Shown: positions 35,761 through 56,300 of the stretch, piece by piece
Position numbering within the stretch: the stretch's first letter is position 1
Layout of the letters: the number at the start of each line of letters is the position of its first letter
NCBI RefSeq assembly: GCF_027942865.1
Contig: NC_134509.1
Location: 16,270,017 to 16,334,016 of the forward strand
Reading direction: 5' to 3'
DNA length: 64,000 nucleotides
Source: Odontesthes bonariensis
Lineage: Eukaryota; Chordata; Actinopteri; Atheriniformes; Atherinopsidae
The notes under the pieces: generated by a model
The model's database searches: none
What the model saw: the letters and a program-made list of their open reading frames with translations, nothing else
Told to the model about the DNA's origin: nothing
Program-made: the position numbers and the translations under genes

Positions 35761-38724
35761 TCCTTATAAAAAATAACCCGTTGGTGTGTTGTCATGAGAT
35801 TTCTGTGCACATGATGTTGATAGTTTTCTTTTCATTTCAAATACAGATTTCAAACTCAATTTCTTAGTATCTCATCATGAATAAAATTGTCTTCGCCTTC
35901 TCCCTGGAGGTTACAGTTTGGAACACGAAGGCTTGTGCTTAACAGTAAATGTTAACGTCGTGAAAGGTTGCAACCATGGTTAGCAAAATTATGGCTTCTG
36001 ACTTATCACACCTCTTTGTTTAGGAAAATATTGTCTCGAAACATAAGCAAAAATACATGCTTATGTGCTGAAGTAGTCAACAAGTACTTTTAAGCATGAT
36101 TAATAAGAGAATACAAATAAATCCCAACAAAACTAGATGCACTTAATATCCAAATGCTGGTGACTTATTGATGCAACAGGGAAAATCGAGTCATACAAGA
36201 CACTCCATCCTTCTAACAGTGCTTGTGCTGTCTTACAGCATATGAAGCACCGGCATACATCAGTCAAAGAAGGCTGACGTGAAAAGTAGATGTCTGATTT
36301 CAAATTTATATTTGCAATAACCATTATAAGCTCTTCTGTGGTATCATGTTAGCAAAAATAAACCACAACCATAAACAGGAACTGCATCTCCATCCAGATT
36401 TTAATGTCGTCAACTTTTAGAACAAGCCCCGACAAAAATGACTGCATTAAAAGGACAGAAATAGTGAAATATTTGCTCAGAGTTGCAAGTCAAAACATAC
36501 GTTTACAATAACTCAACATGATTAAGAAACTTTCAGAAACAAACTCTCCACACAACAAAACTATTGAGAAGCCAACATCAAAAACTGACTATTCATTAGA
36601 CATAAGAGATTTGGAATCACTCGTCCACCAAAGTGCGAGGACATCTCAAATCTCTTTCTAAGGAAAGAGACTAGTTTTCTGTTGTATTGTGGACAGCGAT
36701 GGTCTCCACGTGGGAGAGCAAAACAAACCAACAAAAAAAGAATCACTGCTGGAAATATAAGGGATGGAAAAGGTTTAACATAAAAACACACATACAGAAT
36801 GATGGAGCCACACAATTAAAACCACTGACTAAAACACAAATAAATATCGATTAATATATATTAAAAAGACAGAACGAATAGTCAGAACCCTGTAAACTCA
36901 TTCATTTGAAAAGGTGCAGAAACATCTATTTAAATGCTGCACAAAGCAAAGGGGAATATATTAGGAATACTGGAGCATTGATCAATTAATACAATTTAAT
37001 AGAAAGCCTTTCTAGTTGGTACATAGAAACTCTATACAGTAAAACTTTACACAACAAGAACAAAGCATAAATCTTCAAAGTGCTTCTCTGCTTTTAGATG
37101 ATCTGTCACTGCGTCCAGCTAATTCAACAATTACATCTCTATTCAAACACAATCACAGGAAAATAGCCACAGAATTATATTTTGCCATCTTCATTTTCAG
37201 TGTTCCGCTTTTAAGTACACTTACATGTGAAAAAAAAAAAAATCAACTTGAATTTTGTATTCCTTACACAGTTCTGCCACTCACAACGGTGCCAAACAAA
37301 AAGACCAAAAAACACAAAACAGGCTGTGCAGCTTCAGTGTTTTTTTTACCTCACAATATCGCCATTTTGTGCCATGTGTATAAGTAGAGGCACTCTTATT
37401 GCTGTATGGTAAAATTCAACACTCGCAGCACACAAAGACGAAAACATCCTTAAACGAGAGTAAAGCTATGATCAATAAGTTTGAAGGAGACTGTGAAGGC
37501 AAATAAACCACCCCCCCCCCAAAAAAAAAAACACAAAAAAAATGATCAAGCCTAAAGTGATTCGTACACAACTCTCCATGACACCAACAGACTTCACTCC
37601 TTACTTGAAATGTCTGACATTAATTAGATAAAAAGGTGTGAAATATATGTAGAGAATCAGTGCGCTTAATCACACAGTTCTGTTACATGTGCCTGTATCT
37701 GATATCATTTTTCTAAAATAAAATTGTATAATATTCAATGGATTACCATATGAAATAAAGACAACATATTAAAATCAAAGTACCGCAGACAAATAGAATA
37801 GAAAACTAAGTCAAATTCAACACAACTTAAATACGGGATAAGTAAGGTAGACGTTTAAGACTCACGCTTAATGATTTAAAAGATGACGAATCAGATGTTA
37901 CTGAACCAAATCAAAATAAACTACTCAAACACTTTTTTTTTTTTCCTTCTGAAGGAGGTATGAGGAGTTCTGAGATGGGGTAAAAATAAAAATAAAAATT
38001 AAATAAAATCCCATATTTTCAAATGGACAAGGTTAATGTAAATACCTAAAAAAAGAAAGGCTAAAATGTGGATTGAGCAGATCTCCAGTGTTGGGGTTTC
38101 ACGTCAGAAGCACCACAAATCACCAGAAAGAAATTCAAAGGCAAAGTCTGCATTGAGTGTTTGTGGTCTTTCCAAACCTTGGGTATGATTAAAGTGTGAC
38201 TTACAGCGGTGCTGTGATGCAATCTACTCACTGCAAAATAACCCAAACCACAAATGCATGACAGGAAGAAACACGTAAATCACACGTAAGGTCCATCCAT
38301 CGAAGTAAACCTCCTACTCTCAGATGTAATCAGGATGAATTATGCCTCTGACAAATGGGAATTTAAAGAAAAGGAATCGTGACACTTCCAAAATAAGTTT
38401 TTGCCAAAGTCTAACTCAAAAGCTGGACTACAGAACCTACAGAACCCTAAACCGGCAGCTAGCAGAGGAAAACAAAACAAAAAAATTAGTGTTTGAGAGG
38501 CAGTGAGAAGGAGTTGTGAACACTAACCAGCAGCATTGTCACTAAAATGCTACATGAACATTGAGCCTACTTAAGAGGGTGAAGTCCAGATGTCCCTGAT
38601 CCTGCAGGAGAGGGTGATCGGATGAAGATGTCGATGTCAGGCTTGATTCCTCTAACGTACGGAAGAGCCGTGCTTACCATCTCCTCATTTGCACACGACT
38701 ATCTGAAAAATGATTCAGCTGTAA
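35761..38724 (-). other. casp3-osbp intergenic region including osbp 3' UTR
   Basis: No frame resembles a protein. The part next to 38724 is the osbp 3' UTR, probably long. Candidate minus-strand ATTAAA hexamers occur near 36399 and 36987 but none can be chosen. Homopolymer A/C runs lie near 37510-37540. Confidence 0.5.
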
Positions 38725-47071
<8,347 letters not shown>

Positions 47072-49080
47072 CACAACAGCCTGTGGGTTTCACTGAGTGA
47101 GGTTGGAGCCTGCAGAGTGACAGAATATGATCAAGATTTAGTAACTTTGGTAGTTGAGCACACCTGCATTCAGTTTTTCAAACACGGGATGTATGCGCAG
47201 ATTAGCCATTGAGGTTATCACAAACATATCGGAGCAAATGGGTTTGTCAATGTCTACTTTAAAAAGTCAGACGTTGAAGTATAAAGTATGTCGTTGTTGT
47301 TGATTCATCAATAACAGGAAATAATTAACAGCACTATAAAGCTGTCAACATTAACAAATAGTAGGGTGGGGTAAATACAGATAAGCTACTCATTTGGTTT
47401 GAATTGACACTAAATTCCCACAAAAGTACTATAAGTAACCGTTTAACATCTAATTTAATTTATGTTACACTACCCCGTGTGTTCATGTTAATTTCTTAAA
47501 AACTCGTTATTCTACACATGACAAATGTTGGCACTAGATCCATAATTATTCAGTAACCATATACTCACCGCAGACCGATACACCTACAAGCTGTTTAATA
47601 TCGTCTCAGTAACAGCTTTCAGTGTGGATGCGGGTTTAACACGGTGACATCCTCGAATCAAAACAAACGAGTCAAGTTGCTCCGACGTAACTCAAAAGTA
47701 ATCTGATGGCAAAGTACAATACACCGCGTTTTATAAACTACTGCCATTGAGAAAACGCAGCTTACTAACGATACCAGTCGGCTAAACCCACCGTTATTCG
47801 TCAGGATGGCATACAAGTGTCAAGTAAACACCCCCTGGATACTGTGAGGTGAGTCACACCGTGAAAGGAGAAGCCATCTCCGTTCATCAAAGCTACTTAA
47901 AACTCAGTCCGCCTGTAAGCTTACTGCTAGCTAAACAGGAAGTTGTAAAAAAAAAAAAAAAAAGAAGCTTACTAGTCGTAGAGGATTGAAACTAGTTCAG
48001 CAGTACAGTTCTCTTGCTCGTTATTTGTCAGATGTAATAGACGTTCGTCGTTGCGTACAACAGTGCATCATCACTTACTTGTTGGGATTCATGTCCTGTT
48101 TAAAGAAACTATGTTAAATCGCAAGTGTTAGCTTAGCTAACTACTTTGCTACAGGTTGTGCATCGGAATTGGTGTTCGACCAATCCCTTAATGTTCGACT
48201 TTTTGTTCCGCTGACGACAGTTACAAAAACCTAACAAACTACGTCGGATCAAACTACTCTTACAAAACTGGTACTTATACCAATTACAGGCGAACTGCGT
48301 ATTTTATAACATATGGCATGCTTTCTTTGGTGGAAGTTTTTATTGTTGCTTTTAATCGTTTGTCACATAGACTTTGTACTCGTAACCATTGATGTGCACT
48401 TACTCGAATGTGTCCCGTTTCAGCGCAAGAACATAGAAACTTTTAATTAATCTGTCAACATTAAGAGGCAAACATTAGCCAAGTCTCCTCAAACCAAAGT
48501 GGCAACTTGAGGAGTAAGTTACTTTGTGATGCAATAAAACATATTCAGCATTTAAAAATGATCAAATTACCCAGTTACCCTTTTCAAAAACATGCTAGCA
48601 TAGTCAATGTAATGTTTTTAATCCAGTCTTTGTCGTCACCGACAATGGAACAAGACATCTTCAAATGTAATCTGATTATTCCGATTCTCAGTTATTTGTT
48701 TTTAGTCACATGCCATCTACAAAAAATGAGTAACACCTGTTTAATAGTTACCTGCTCAGAATCTCTACAATTTAAAATACAATAAGCATCAAAACTTAGT
48801 GATTAGTGTTTGTTTACAATAGAATTAACATCAAAAATGCCTATAAAACACTTATGATAAATAAAATAAAATAAATTAACCCTACTGTGGCTCCTTGTCT
48901 TCTGTAAACATTAAGTTAATTTTTTTTAAATTTGTAATGTTTACTTTAAATGGTCAAAATTATACCACAAAATATACATTTTAAATCCATTAACCAATAT
49001 TAACAAATTTAAGTTTGAAGAAAATAAGTGCAACTCGAAATCAGAAAAAACAAATGGAACCGTTTCACACTTGCATTGCT
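47072..49080. other. osbp-sart1 intergenic region, osbp 5' side
   Basis: The osbp 5' UTR and promoter must lie in the first part. A possible splice acceptor (aacccacag) just upstream of the ATG hints at a separate noncoding first exon, perhaps near 47600-48100, but no donor could be chosen. The remainder is AT-rich with no recognised feature. Confidence 0.45.
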
Positions 49081-49086
49081 TTTATT
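49081..49086 (-). terminator. Probable sart1 poly(A) signal
   Basis: TTTATT on the plus strand (AATAAA on minus) about 150 bases past the sart1 stop codon, with no nearer perfect hexamer noticed. Confidence 0.55.
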
Positions 49087-49236
49087 GAACAATTATTTAA
49101 TACAACAATTAAGCTTGTATCATCTAGGACATGACATTTTTAGCAATCATCTAAAAAGATGCTTAGAGTATGTCTGCATCTATGCATGTGTTTGTTTCTA
49201 TAGTACACACACTGTAATACGCTCATCTCCCACTGC

Positions 49237-51561
49237 TCATTTAGTTATGGTGTTTGCATTCATACTTTTCCCACTCCCACTAAGCACAATGTATGGGGTT
49301 TTTTGGGATTTCTGTTTCTCTTGAAGCAAAGCCACCGTCCCAAGAGGGGTATCACTGCTGCTCATCTTTTTCAGCAGTGCCTCTTCCTCCAGCTTTTTCA
49401 TCCTCCTTTCAGTCTTCATCTTTCCAGAGCCTTTCCCATGGAAGCGATGTGAAAGCTGCCTGAAAGCTTCTTTTGGAGTGAGTCTACGCCCAGACTCATC
49501 AACATACTCGATCTTGACATCAGGCTTGTAGCTGTCCTTGTCCTTGAATTCCTGTGTGAAGCCTCTGTATTCTTCTCGTCTACTGTACTTGTCATCAAAG
49601 CCCATCTTGTCCTCAATGCAGTAATTATCATTGGGCAGGGAGCCCTTAGTTACTTTGACACGAGCTACCTTCTGCATCTGAGTGTCCAACAGACCTTTAT
49701 TTTTGCACAGCAGTAATGCAGCTGCAAGGCCAGAGTTGACAATGGGCTCCTCATCCAAAATGGTGGCAGAGGCTGTGGCAAAATCGGACTGTTTTTGCTC
49801 CTCGTCCAGGTTAACCATGCTCCATCCAACATTCTCATCAGTTTCTGAGTCTGCATCCCCAGCATCCTCTTTTTCCTCCTCCTGTTCAAAGTCCATCATA
49901 TCTTCTTGGTCCTCTCTGTTACCCGACAGTCCATAAGTTGGAATATCACCCAGAGTTCTGCAAAACTCTGAGGTTGCATTGAAGACAATGTTGTTCTTCT
50001 TGTCGGGATCATTATCACTATCCCCTTGAGCAAAACTTTTCATCTGTTCTGCCACTTTCTCCCCAGAGTCTTTGAGAAGTTGCTTTTGCCTCAGTTTCCT
50101 CTGCTTCTCCAGTTGTTTCTGCAGCTCCTGCTCTGCCTCATCCTCCTCGATTACAGTTGGCTCAGGAGGTGTGAACTCATCATCGCTTATGTCCATTTCA
50201 GCCATCCTGATGTCATCGGACATTTGAGGGATTCCAGGTGACAATTTTTTCTCCTCCTCCTCTTCCTCCACTTTTACAGCCTCTCCGTCACCATCCAGTT
50301 GTCTGCGGCCTCGACCGCGCACCCTGGAGCCAAAATCAGAGCTGCGTGTGTCATCAAGAACAAGTTCACCTTCAAGTGTCTGCTTCTCCTTCTTCCTGAT
50401 CTTCCTGACACGGCGTTTTGTCTTTTTAAAGCCCACCATCTCCTGAGGTGTGTAGTATTCTGAGGCGATAGTGAGAGCAGGCATTTCCAAGGACTGGGCC
50501 TGGTCATGCAGCATTTCTCTCATGGCCTGGAGCTCCTTTTCTCGCTCTCCACCAGCAAATCCCCCCGTGCTCAAACGGAAACTCTTTTTCTTTTCACCTT
50601 CTATCTCCTCGTCATACTTAGACAGTACGGAGCGAGCCTTGAATGTAACCATGTCATCCACACTCTCCTCTTCTTCATACGGCTTGTAGTCAGGCTTTTT
50701 CTTTTTCAACTCTACATTCTTTTCTGCTTTTTCCTTGTCCACGAGTCCCACATTTACAAGCACATCCTCCTCTTCTTCAAGAACACCTTTGTCTTGTAGG
50801 GTCAGGATGACAGTCTGGCCCTCATTGAAAGACTCCACCTGGTGCTGCACTTTAAGGCCCTTCAGATCACGGCAGGTGTATGCACTCTTTTTAGTTTGAG
50901 CAAACTCTTCCTCCACAAGACTACTGACGCCAAATTCTTGATCCATCTCTTCAAGAAGTTTGGCTCTTTTCTCTGCCATTTCTTTTTCTTTGGCCAGCTT
51001 TCTGCTTTTTTCAACCCAAGTGGCCGTGTCATCCAGCCAGTCATTATCAGCCAGAGTTTTGACTTTTCCCAGTTTCTGGTTGAGGAGGCGTTTTTCTTTC
51101 ATAGCTGCAAGCTTCTCTTTCATCTCTTTCTGCTGTTTGATCAAAACAGGATTGATAGTCTCAGCCACTATTGGCTCCTCTTTGGTTCCAAGCTCTTTCT
51201 TGTTCTCATTTAATTCCAGAGGCTTCAGACCGAGCTTCGCCCTGAGTTTGTTTGTTTCCTCAATGCTGAGAGATGCATCTCCACTTGCACTCTGTGGCTG
51301 AATTTCAGTACTGCTTCCCTCATATCCAAGATCAACTTTCTCCTTCTTTACTCGTGGCTCACCACTGCTTCTTTCGCCTTTACCGCGGCTCTCTCGTCTG
51401 CTTTTTTCCCTGGACCTGGAGCGTTTTCGTTTGTCTTTATCCCGAGTCCCATCTCGATCTGAACCGTCTCGGTCCTTGTGGCGATGTTTCTTATGTTCGC
51501 GACGGCGCTCCTCTGCGTCCTTGTCGCGGCTCTTTTCCTTGTGTTTCTTTGAAGAGCCCAT
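49237..51561 (-). CDS. sart1: SART1, U4/U6.U5 tri-snRNP-associated protein 1, single exon
   Basis: SART1 (Snu66 family) is a nuclear protein of the U4/U6.U5 tri-snRNP, needed for spliceosome assembly. One uninterrupted 774-codon frame runs from MGSSKKHKEKSRDKDAEERR to SGSGKSMNANTITK. The N-terminus is an Arg/Ser/Lys-rich charged region; then come SLSIEETNKLRAKLGLKPLE, RAKLLEEMDQEFGVSSLVEE, DKGVLEEEEDVLVNVGLVDK, FKKTKRRVRKIRKKEK, NATSEFCRTLGDIPTYGL, LDEEPIVNSGLAAALLLC and FRQLSHRFHGKGSGKMKTER. The length is close to the human protein (about 800 residues) and the order is the same, so it looks complete and functional. Unusually, no intron interrupts it, while mammalian SART1 is split into many exons. 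It lies head to head with pcm1. Confidence 0.96.
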   Translation of the reverse strand: MGSSKKHKEKSRDKDAEERRREHKKHRHKDRDGSDRDGTRDKDKRKRSRSREKSRRESRGKGERSSGEPRVKKEKVDLGYEGSSTEIQPQSASGDASLSIEETNKLRAKLGLKPLELNENKKELGTKEEPIVAETINPVLIKQQKEMKEKLAAMKEKRLLNQKLGKVKTLADNDWLDDTATWVEKSRKLAKEKEMAEKRAKLLEEMDQEFGVSSLVEEEFAQTKKSAYTCRDLKGLKVQHQVESFNEGQTVILTLQDKGVLEEEEDVLVNVGLVDKEKAEKNVELKKKKPDYKPYEEEESVDDMVTFKARSVLSKYDEEIEGEKKKSFRLSTGGFAGGEREKELQAMREMLHDQAQSLEMPALTIASEYYTPQEMVGFKKTKRRVRKIRKKEKQTLEGELVLDDTRSSDFGSRVRGRGRRQLDGDGEAVKVEEEEEEKKLSPGIPQMSDDIRMAEMDISDDEFTPPEPTVIEEDEAEQELQKQLEKQRKLRQKQLLKDSGEKVAEQMKSFAQGDSDNDPDKKNNIVFNATSEFCRTLGDIPTYGLSGNREDQEDMMDFEQEEEKEDAGDADSETDENVGWSMVNLDEEQKQSDFATASATILDEEPIVNSGLAAALLLCKNKGLLDTQMQKVARVKVTKGSLPNDNYCIEDKMGFDDKYSRREEYRGFTQEFKDKDSYKPDVKIEYVDESGRRLTPKEAFRQLSHRFHGKGSGKMKTERRMKKLEEEALLKKMSSSDTPLGTVALLQEKQKSQKTPYIVLSGSGKSMNANTITK

Positions 51562-53357
51562 TTTTCCTCGGATGTTTACAACAGTGCTAATTCAAAAAAT
51601 TCCGATACGTTAAAAAATACTTGCTTACACAGTCTCTTTGATTGACTTAATCGAAAAAAATTAGTTAGCTTTACCTTGCTAACTAGCTCTAGTTAGCTAT
51701 AGAAGCTAAGTGCTTCACGACGATATAACTCACTCATTTAGGTAACAAAAATTAAATCTTGCTCTCAAAATCAAATACCAATTGAGGTTATACAAAGTTG
51801 TGAGAGGATTAAGCAGAGGTATTTTGTTTACCACGCGAGCCGAACCATCTAAACTCCACGTCCTCGTAAGTTTGATTTATTAACAAACGCACAGCGAACG
51901 ACGAATGCTATCATTTCCTGAAAATACACTTCCTGTGATCAAATATTAGCCAGTGGCTGATGTATACTGCCACCTACTGTAGAGGAGGGAGAATATAAGG
52001 CTAAAGTCACTTGATTTGGCTGCAGCGTTTTCGGAGCTATACGACGTTGTTATAAATGAAATGGCTTTTATCAGACTCTGGGAAAATTAGTAAACTTTTT
52101 ACTTGAGTGTATGGGTTTCTCCGTTGCGACATTTTCTTCCGTTTCAGGCTCTGAATGGTAACATCAAGGCTCTCTTTCTTAAATCGTAAGCTAGCCGTTT
52201 TAGCAAGAGCAGTTTAAACAATATGTTTAAAGCCTAAATGCAACTGGCTGCGTTTGTTGTTAACTTGGACTAGCCCTGTTGGTATGCAGACGAAGATTTA
52301 GCAACGTAATTAGCTCAATTCCTGGTTGAAGTTATGCCTTGCAAATGTAATGCTAGATGTTTGTTTTTTACAACTTTCACCGCGACATTTTAAGTTGCGA
52401 GCCGCTGGTGGCAAAGCTAAGTGATATTAGCCAACTATATCGGAGGGTTTTGACAACTTTAGGGACTCATTAGCATCATGCTTGGCTTTTTCGAAGACAG
52501 TAGCTAATGATTAACAGCGGGTTAGCAGATATAAAGTGACTGGGCTTTTGTGTGTTGTCATGGCGATTTCAGGACGGAAATGGGTCAGAAATGTTTTGCT
52601 TATAAAGTTCGCCAAGAAAAAGCCTTGCACTTGCATTTGCATTCACATTCATAAGAGCTAACTAAGAGATGACGGTTATCGTTTCGCTTTTTATTTGGTA
52701 ACAGTCGTCACTGTCCCTTTGTGGAATTCTTAACTGAAAGCTCGCGCTAAGCTCAGTGGAGGGAACGTTTCACATCCTAACCCGGGAATCCGAGCGGGCC
52801 ACACAGAACCCAACGGCAGCTAACGCTAACGGACGGGTTGCATCTAAAAATCCCACTGAAGCTATAACATTGAACATCGACACTGAACATTGTCGATGTT
52901 TTCAAACAATTCGTTATTGGGAAATTGTATCCATTCGAGCTTTATTATCTTTTGGTAAGATATGACGTATCTAATGCAAAGCGTTAACGGTAATCTTTAA
53001 CGTTAGACGTGACAGCAGAAAATGTGTCGAATAACGTGCGGGAAGTTCGATGTTCTCATTAGAAGCTCATTTCGGTTTGTCAAATAGCCAGTTTCATTAG
53101 GCTAATAATTTGTGAAGTTTGCTATCATGTCTTAACTTAAGCTTAACGCCACTTAACTGATTATGTGTCTTACTCTCTATGATGGACATCAGTTAACTAC
53201 TACTGGGTAGCTGTTAGGAAGCAGTTTTTATTAACCACTGAGCCATTTTGGTTCAACTTGTTATAATACAGCCATGTTTACTGTTTTTCCATCTAGCGGT
53301 TTGTTTATGGTGACCATCAGAGGTTTTGTTGTGGATTCCACCAAGCTGTAAGTGGAC
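51562..53357. promoter_or_regulatory. Shared sart1 / pcm1 upstream region
   Basis: The two start codons face away from each other across 1.8 kb. It should hold both promoters, the sart1 5' UTR and one or more pcm1 5' UTR exons. A likely acceptor (ttttccatctag, ending 53296) would start the exon carrying the pcm1 ATG. ETS-like cores (acttcctg, tcatttcctg) occur near 51912-51935. No TATA box was assigned. A bidirectional promoter is inferred from geometry only. Confidence 0.5.
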
Positions 53358-56300
53358 ATGGCAACTGGAGGCACTCCTTTTGACGACAGCGCAGAAGAGC
53401 TGCACAACTGGGCTGTAACCAATGGCAGTCTTGAAGATAGACTTAACAACATGGTAAGGACCTGACAGAAACTTCAACTTGGACATATGCCCTGTTGTTT
53501 TAGTTTCACACAGTATTACACCAGTGGGGGTCACTAAACATTTCTATTTATAATTCAGCCAATTTCCCCAGAATTCGAGCTGTATAATGCACATTGTTCT
53601 GTCAGTGTAGCTCCAATCACACTTTATTCTTGCCGTATTTAGTCCTTAAAGTAACAGTGCTGACTTTTCTTTTTTCTATTAAGGACTGGGGGGTACAGCA
53701 AAAGAAAGCCAACAAATCTTCAGAGAAGAACAAGAAAAAGCTGTCTGCTGCGGTGGTGGAAAGCCGCCTGACGAATGATATTTCGCCAGAGTCCACCCCA
53801 GGGGCCGGCCGCAGAAGAGCTCGCACTCCTCATTCCCTCCCCCACATCAAATACACGACCCAAATGTCTGTCCCAGACCAGGCTGAGCTAGACAAGCTCC
53901 GTCAGAGGATCAATTTTACAGACCTGGATGAGGTAAAACACTGCTGTCTTTGCTCGAATTTTATTTCTTTTTGGTCACCTCAGTATTTTCTTAATCTGTC
54001 TCCCAGGATTCCTCAAATAGATGAGGTTGCTTTAACTGCCTCACTGATGGTGATGTGCCATCTCATCTCTGGAGTCCTGGTTGCCGACTGGCTCCGTACT
54101 CCGATTTCATTTTCTGTCAGAGCAGCTTTCGTGTTAGCAACACATTGTGGCGTTAACAATCTGATAGTGGGGTTTGTAACCAGTTTCTGACCTCACTGAA
54201 TGTAAAATGGGTCTTTATAGTGACTGTACGGAGGTTTGCCACAACTGCGGGCAACGTAGAGCTTTGTGTTGGTAGAACTTTTTTTGCTTGCCACCACAAG
54301 CACAAACAAGCCTTGTGCAGGAGTAAAGCAATCTTAAAAAAGTGTAATCTCAATTCAGTTATCAGTGTCGGTGTAAAAAAACAAAAATCAGCTTACAAAT
54401 GACAAGAAGGTATGGACATGCTACATGTTTTTTAAAAAATTCCATAGAAGGAAGGAGCAGTTTGGTTTTTCTTGGCTTTAAATGTCCTACATTGTGCATT
54501 TCTTGATGACACTTGTGAATATTTATTTTATATTTGTTGTGGGTTGTTTAAAAAAGGAGATATTGTACAGTACGTCACTACCAGCTTAATCAGCTGTTTT
54601 CACTCAGAAGAACAATTGTTCTTCTTTGGTAATTCACACAGACCAAACAGGGAGCTCAGCGTTGCATCAGTATGTGTTTACATGTGCCTCCTCTTCACTC
54701 ACACACAGGACCCCACTGTGCAATAAGCCGCTTTCGGACAGACCGTTCTAAGAAAGTAGTTATCAGAACTACCCTCCTCGAATTTCGTTCTGATAACTGT
54801 CCTTCCCCAGCGGAACTGTTTCAGTCTGCATTCGCACATGAGTCGGGACCTGATAGGGACTGATGCGCCGCGCGCAGCCGTCTGCTTCAGTGACGTGTTA
54901 GCCGTTAGCCGTTTAGCGCTACATTCAAACACAAAACAAAACGGTAAAAGTAAGGAGAGTAGAAAAAACACCACCAAGAAGCTAATATGGAGAGCGGGGA
55001 GGCCACCGTGTCCGTGGTCTGCATGATGGTGATATTAATCATGGACAATCACATCAGGCGTCTAATATCGAGGCTGGAAAAGCTCACAGAGAGAGTCAGG
55101 AGACGATACTTTTTCATTTCATGAAGGAACAAAGGAGAGCAGAGCGCTGCAGACAAATGAGACCAGTGTAAGTTTAACTTATTAAACACCCGCCTGTTCT
55201 GTCTGTGTTGTATGAGTAAACATTTCAGCCGTGATAGCATGACATGGGGCGTAGCTACCAACCACCACACACCTCCGTTAGATTAGTTCTATAAGAACTA
55301 TGAAAAGACCCGACCTCGGAGAAGGAGCTAAATAGTTATAGGAACTAAGGGAGAAAGCCCCGAGTTCCTGTATGTCCGAACACGGGAGAAAACGGCCCCG
55401 CGGATTAAAAGGTTATTAGAACTGCCAAAGGTTCCTACAGTCCGAAAGCGGCTATAAAGGCACATCAGCCCGGTCTTGAACTTGTCAAAAGGACTAATGA
55501 GTCACAGCTCACCTGTAATGCAGTCATCCAAGTGTGTTTTGGACACAAGATATTAGAACAAATGTGCTTTTTAACAATAATAATAAAAAAACAATCCATC
55601 CTTGTTATGTGGACTTTAAATAGTGATTTGTTTCATCTTTTGTCTTCATTCTTTATCCAGAGGAGCATCGGGAGTGACTCCCAGGGGCGTGTCACAGCTG
55701 CCAACAACCAGCGGCAGTTAGCTGGGGAGAACAAGAAACCCTACAACTTCCTGCCTCTGCATGTAAACACTAACAAAAGCAAGGAGCTGCTTCATCCGTC
55801 TGCGTCTGCCCCGACCACCCCAGCTATCACAAAGGAAGCCAAGAAGCAGAGCCCAGGACGCAGGGATATGTTAACCCCTGTGCTTCCTACTAAAGATTCT
55901 CCAAGGCCCAGTCGTGGTGGCACAGAGAGAGGGCTCTCGGTAGAGAGAGAATATGGTCGAGGAGAGCGGAGAGTAGACAGCAGCCAGGTAAGGTTTTGGG
56001 GTTATCAAGTTCAAATAGTGCTGCTTGTAACCTCTTGATGTCATATTGTTTTGAGCATTCCAGCATCAAGACATAAAAAGCTGTTGAATTAAATATATAT
56101 TGGATATTATTAGATGATAATTAGTGTAAAGGTTCTGAGGAGTAAAAACATCTGTGGCAAATTTCCCTCCATCAGTGTAAAATGACGAGTGGTTAAAAGG
56201 ATAAAATACAAAATGATTCTGGTGCAGCGTAACTGGATTCTTTTTTATACACTTTTTCTATAGTTCAATGTAAGTACAGGTAGGGTTAAGGTAGTAAACA

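Noticed and set aside
53933-54190. Reading frame continuing from pcm1 exon 2 to 54190
   Set aside because: The family sequence goes from the LDE boundary to RSIGSDSQ in the exon at 55661, and a gtaaaa donor follows GAG at 53932.
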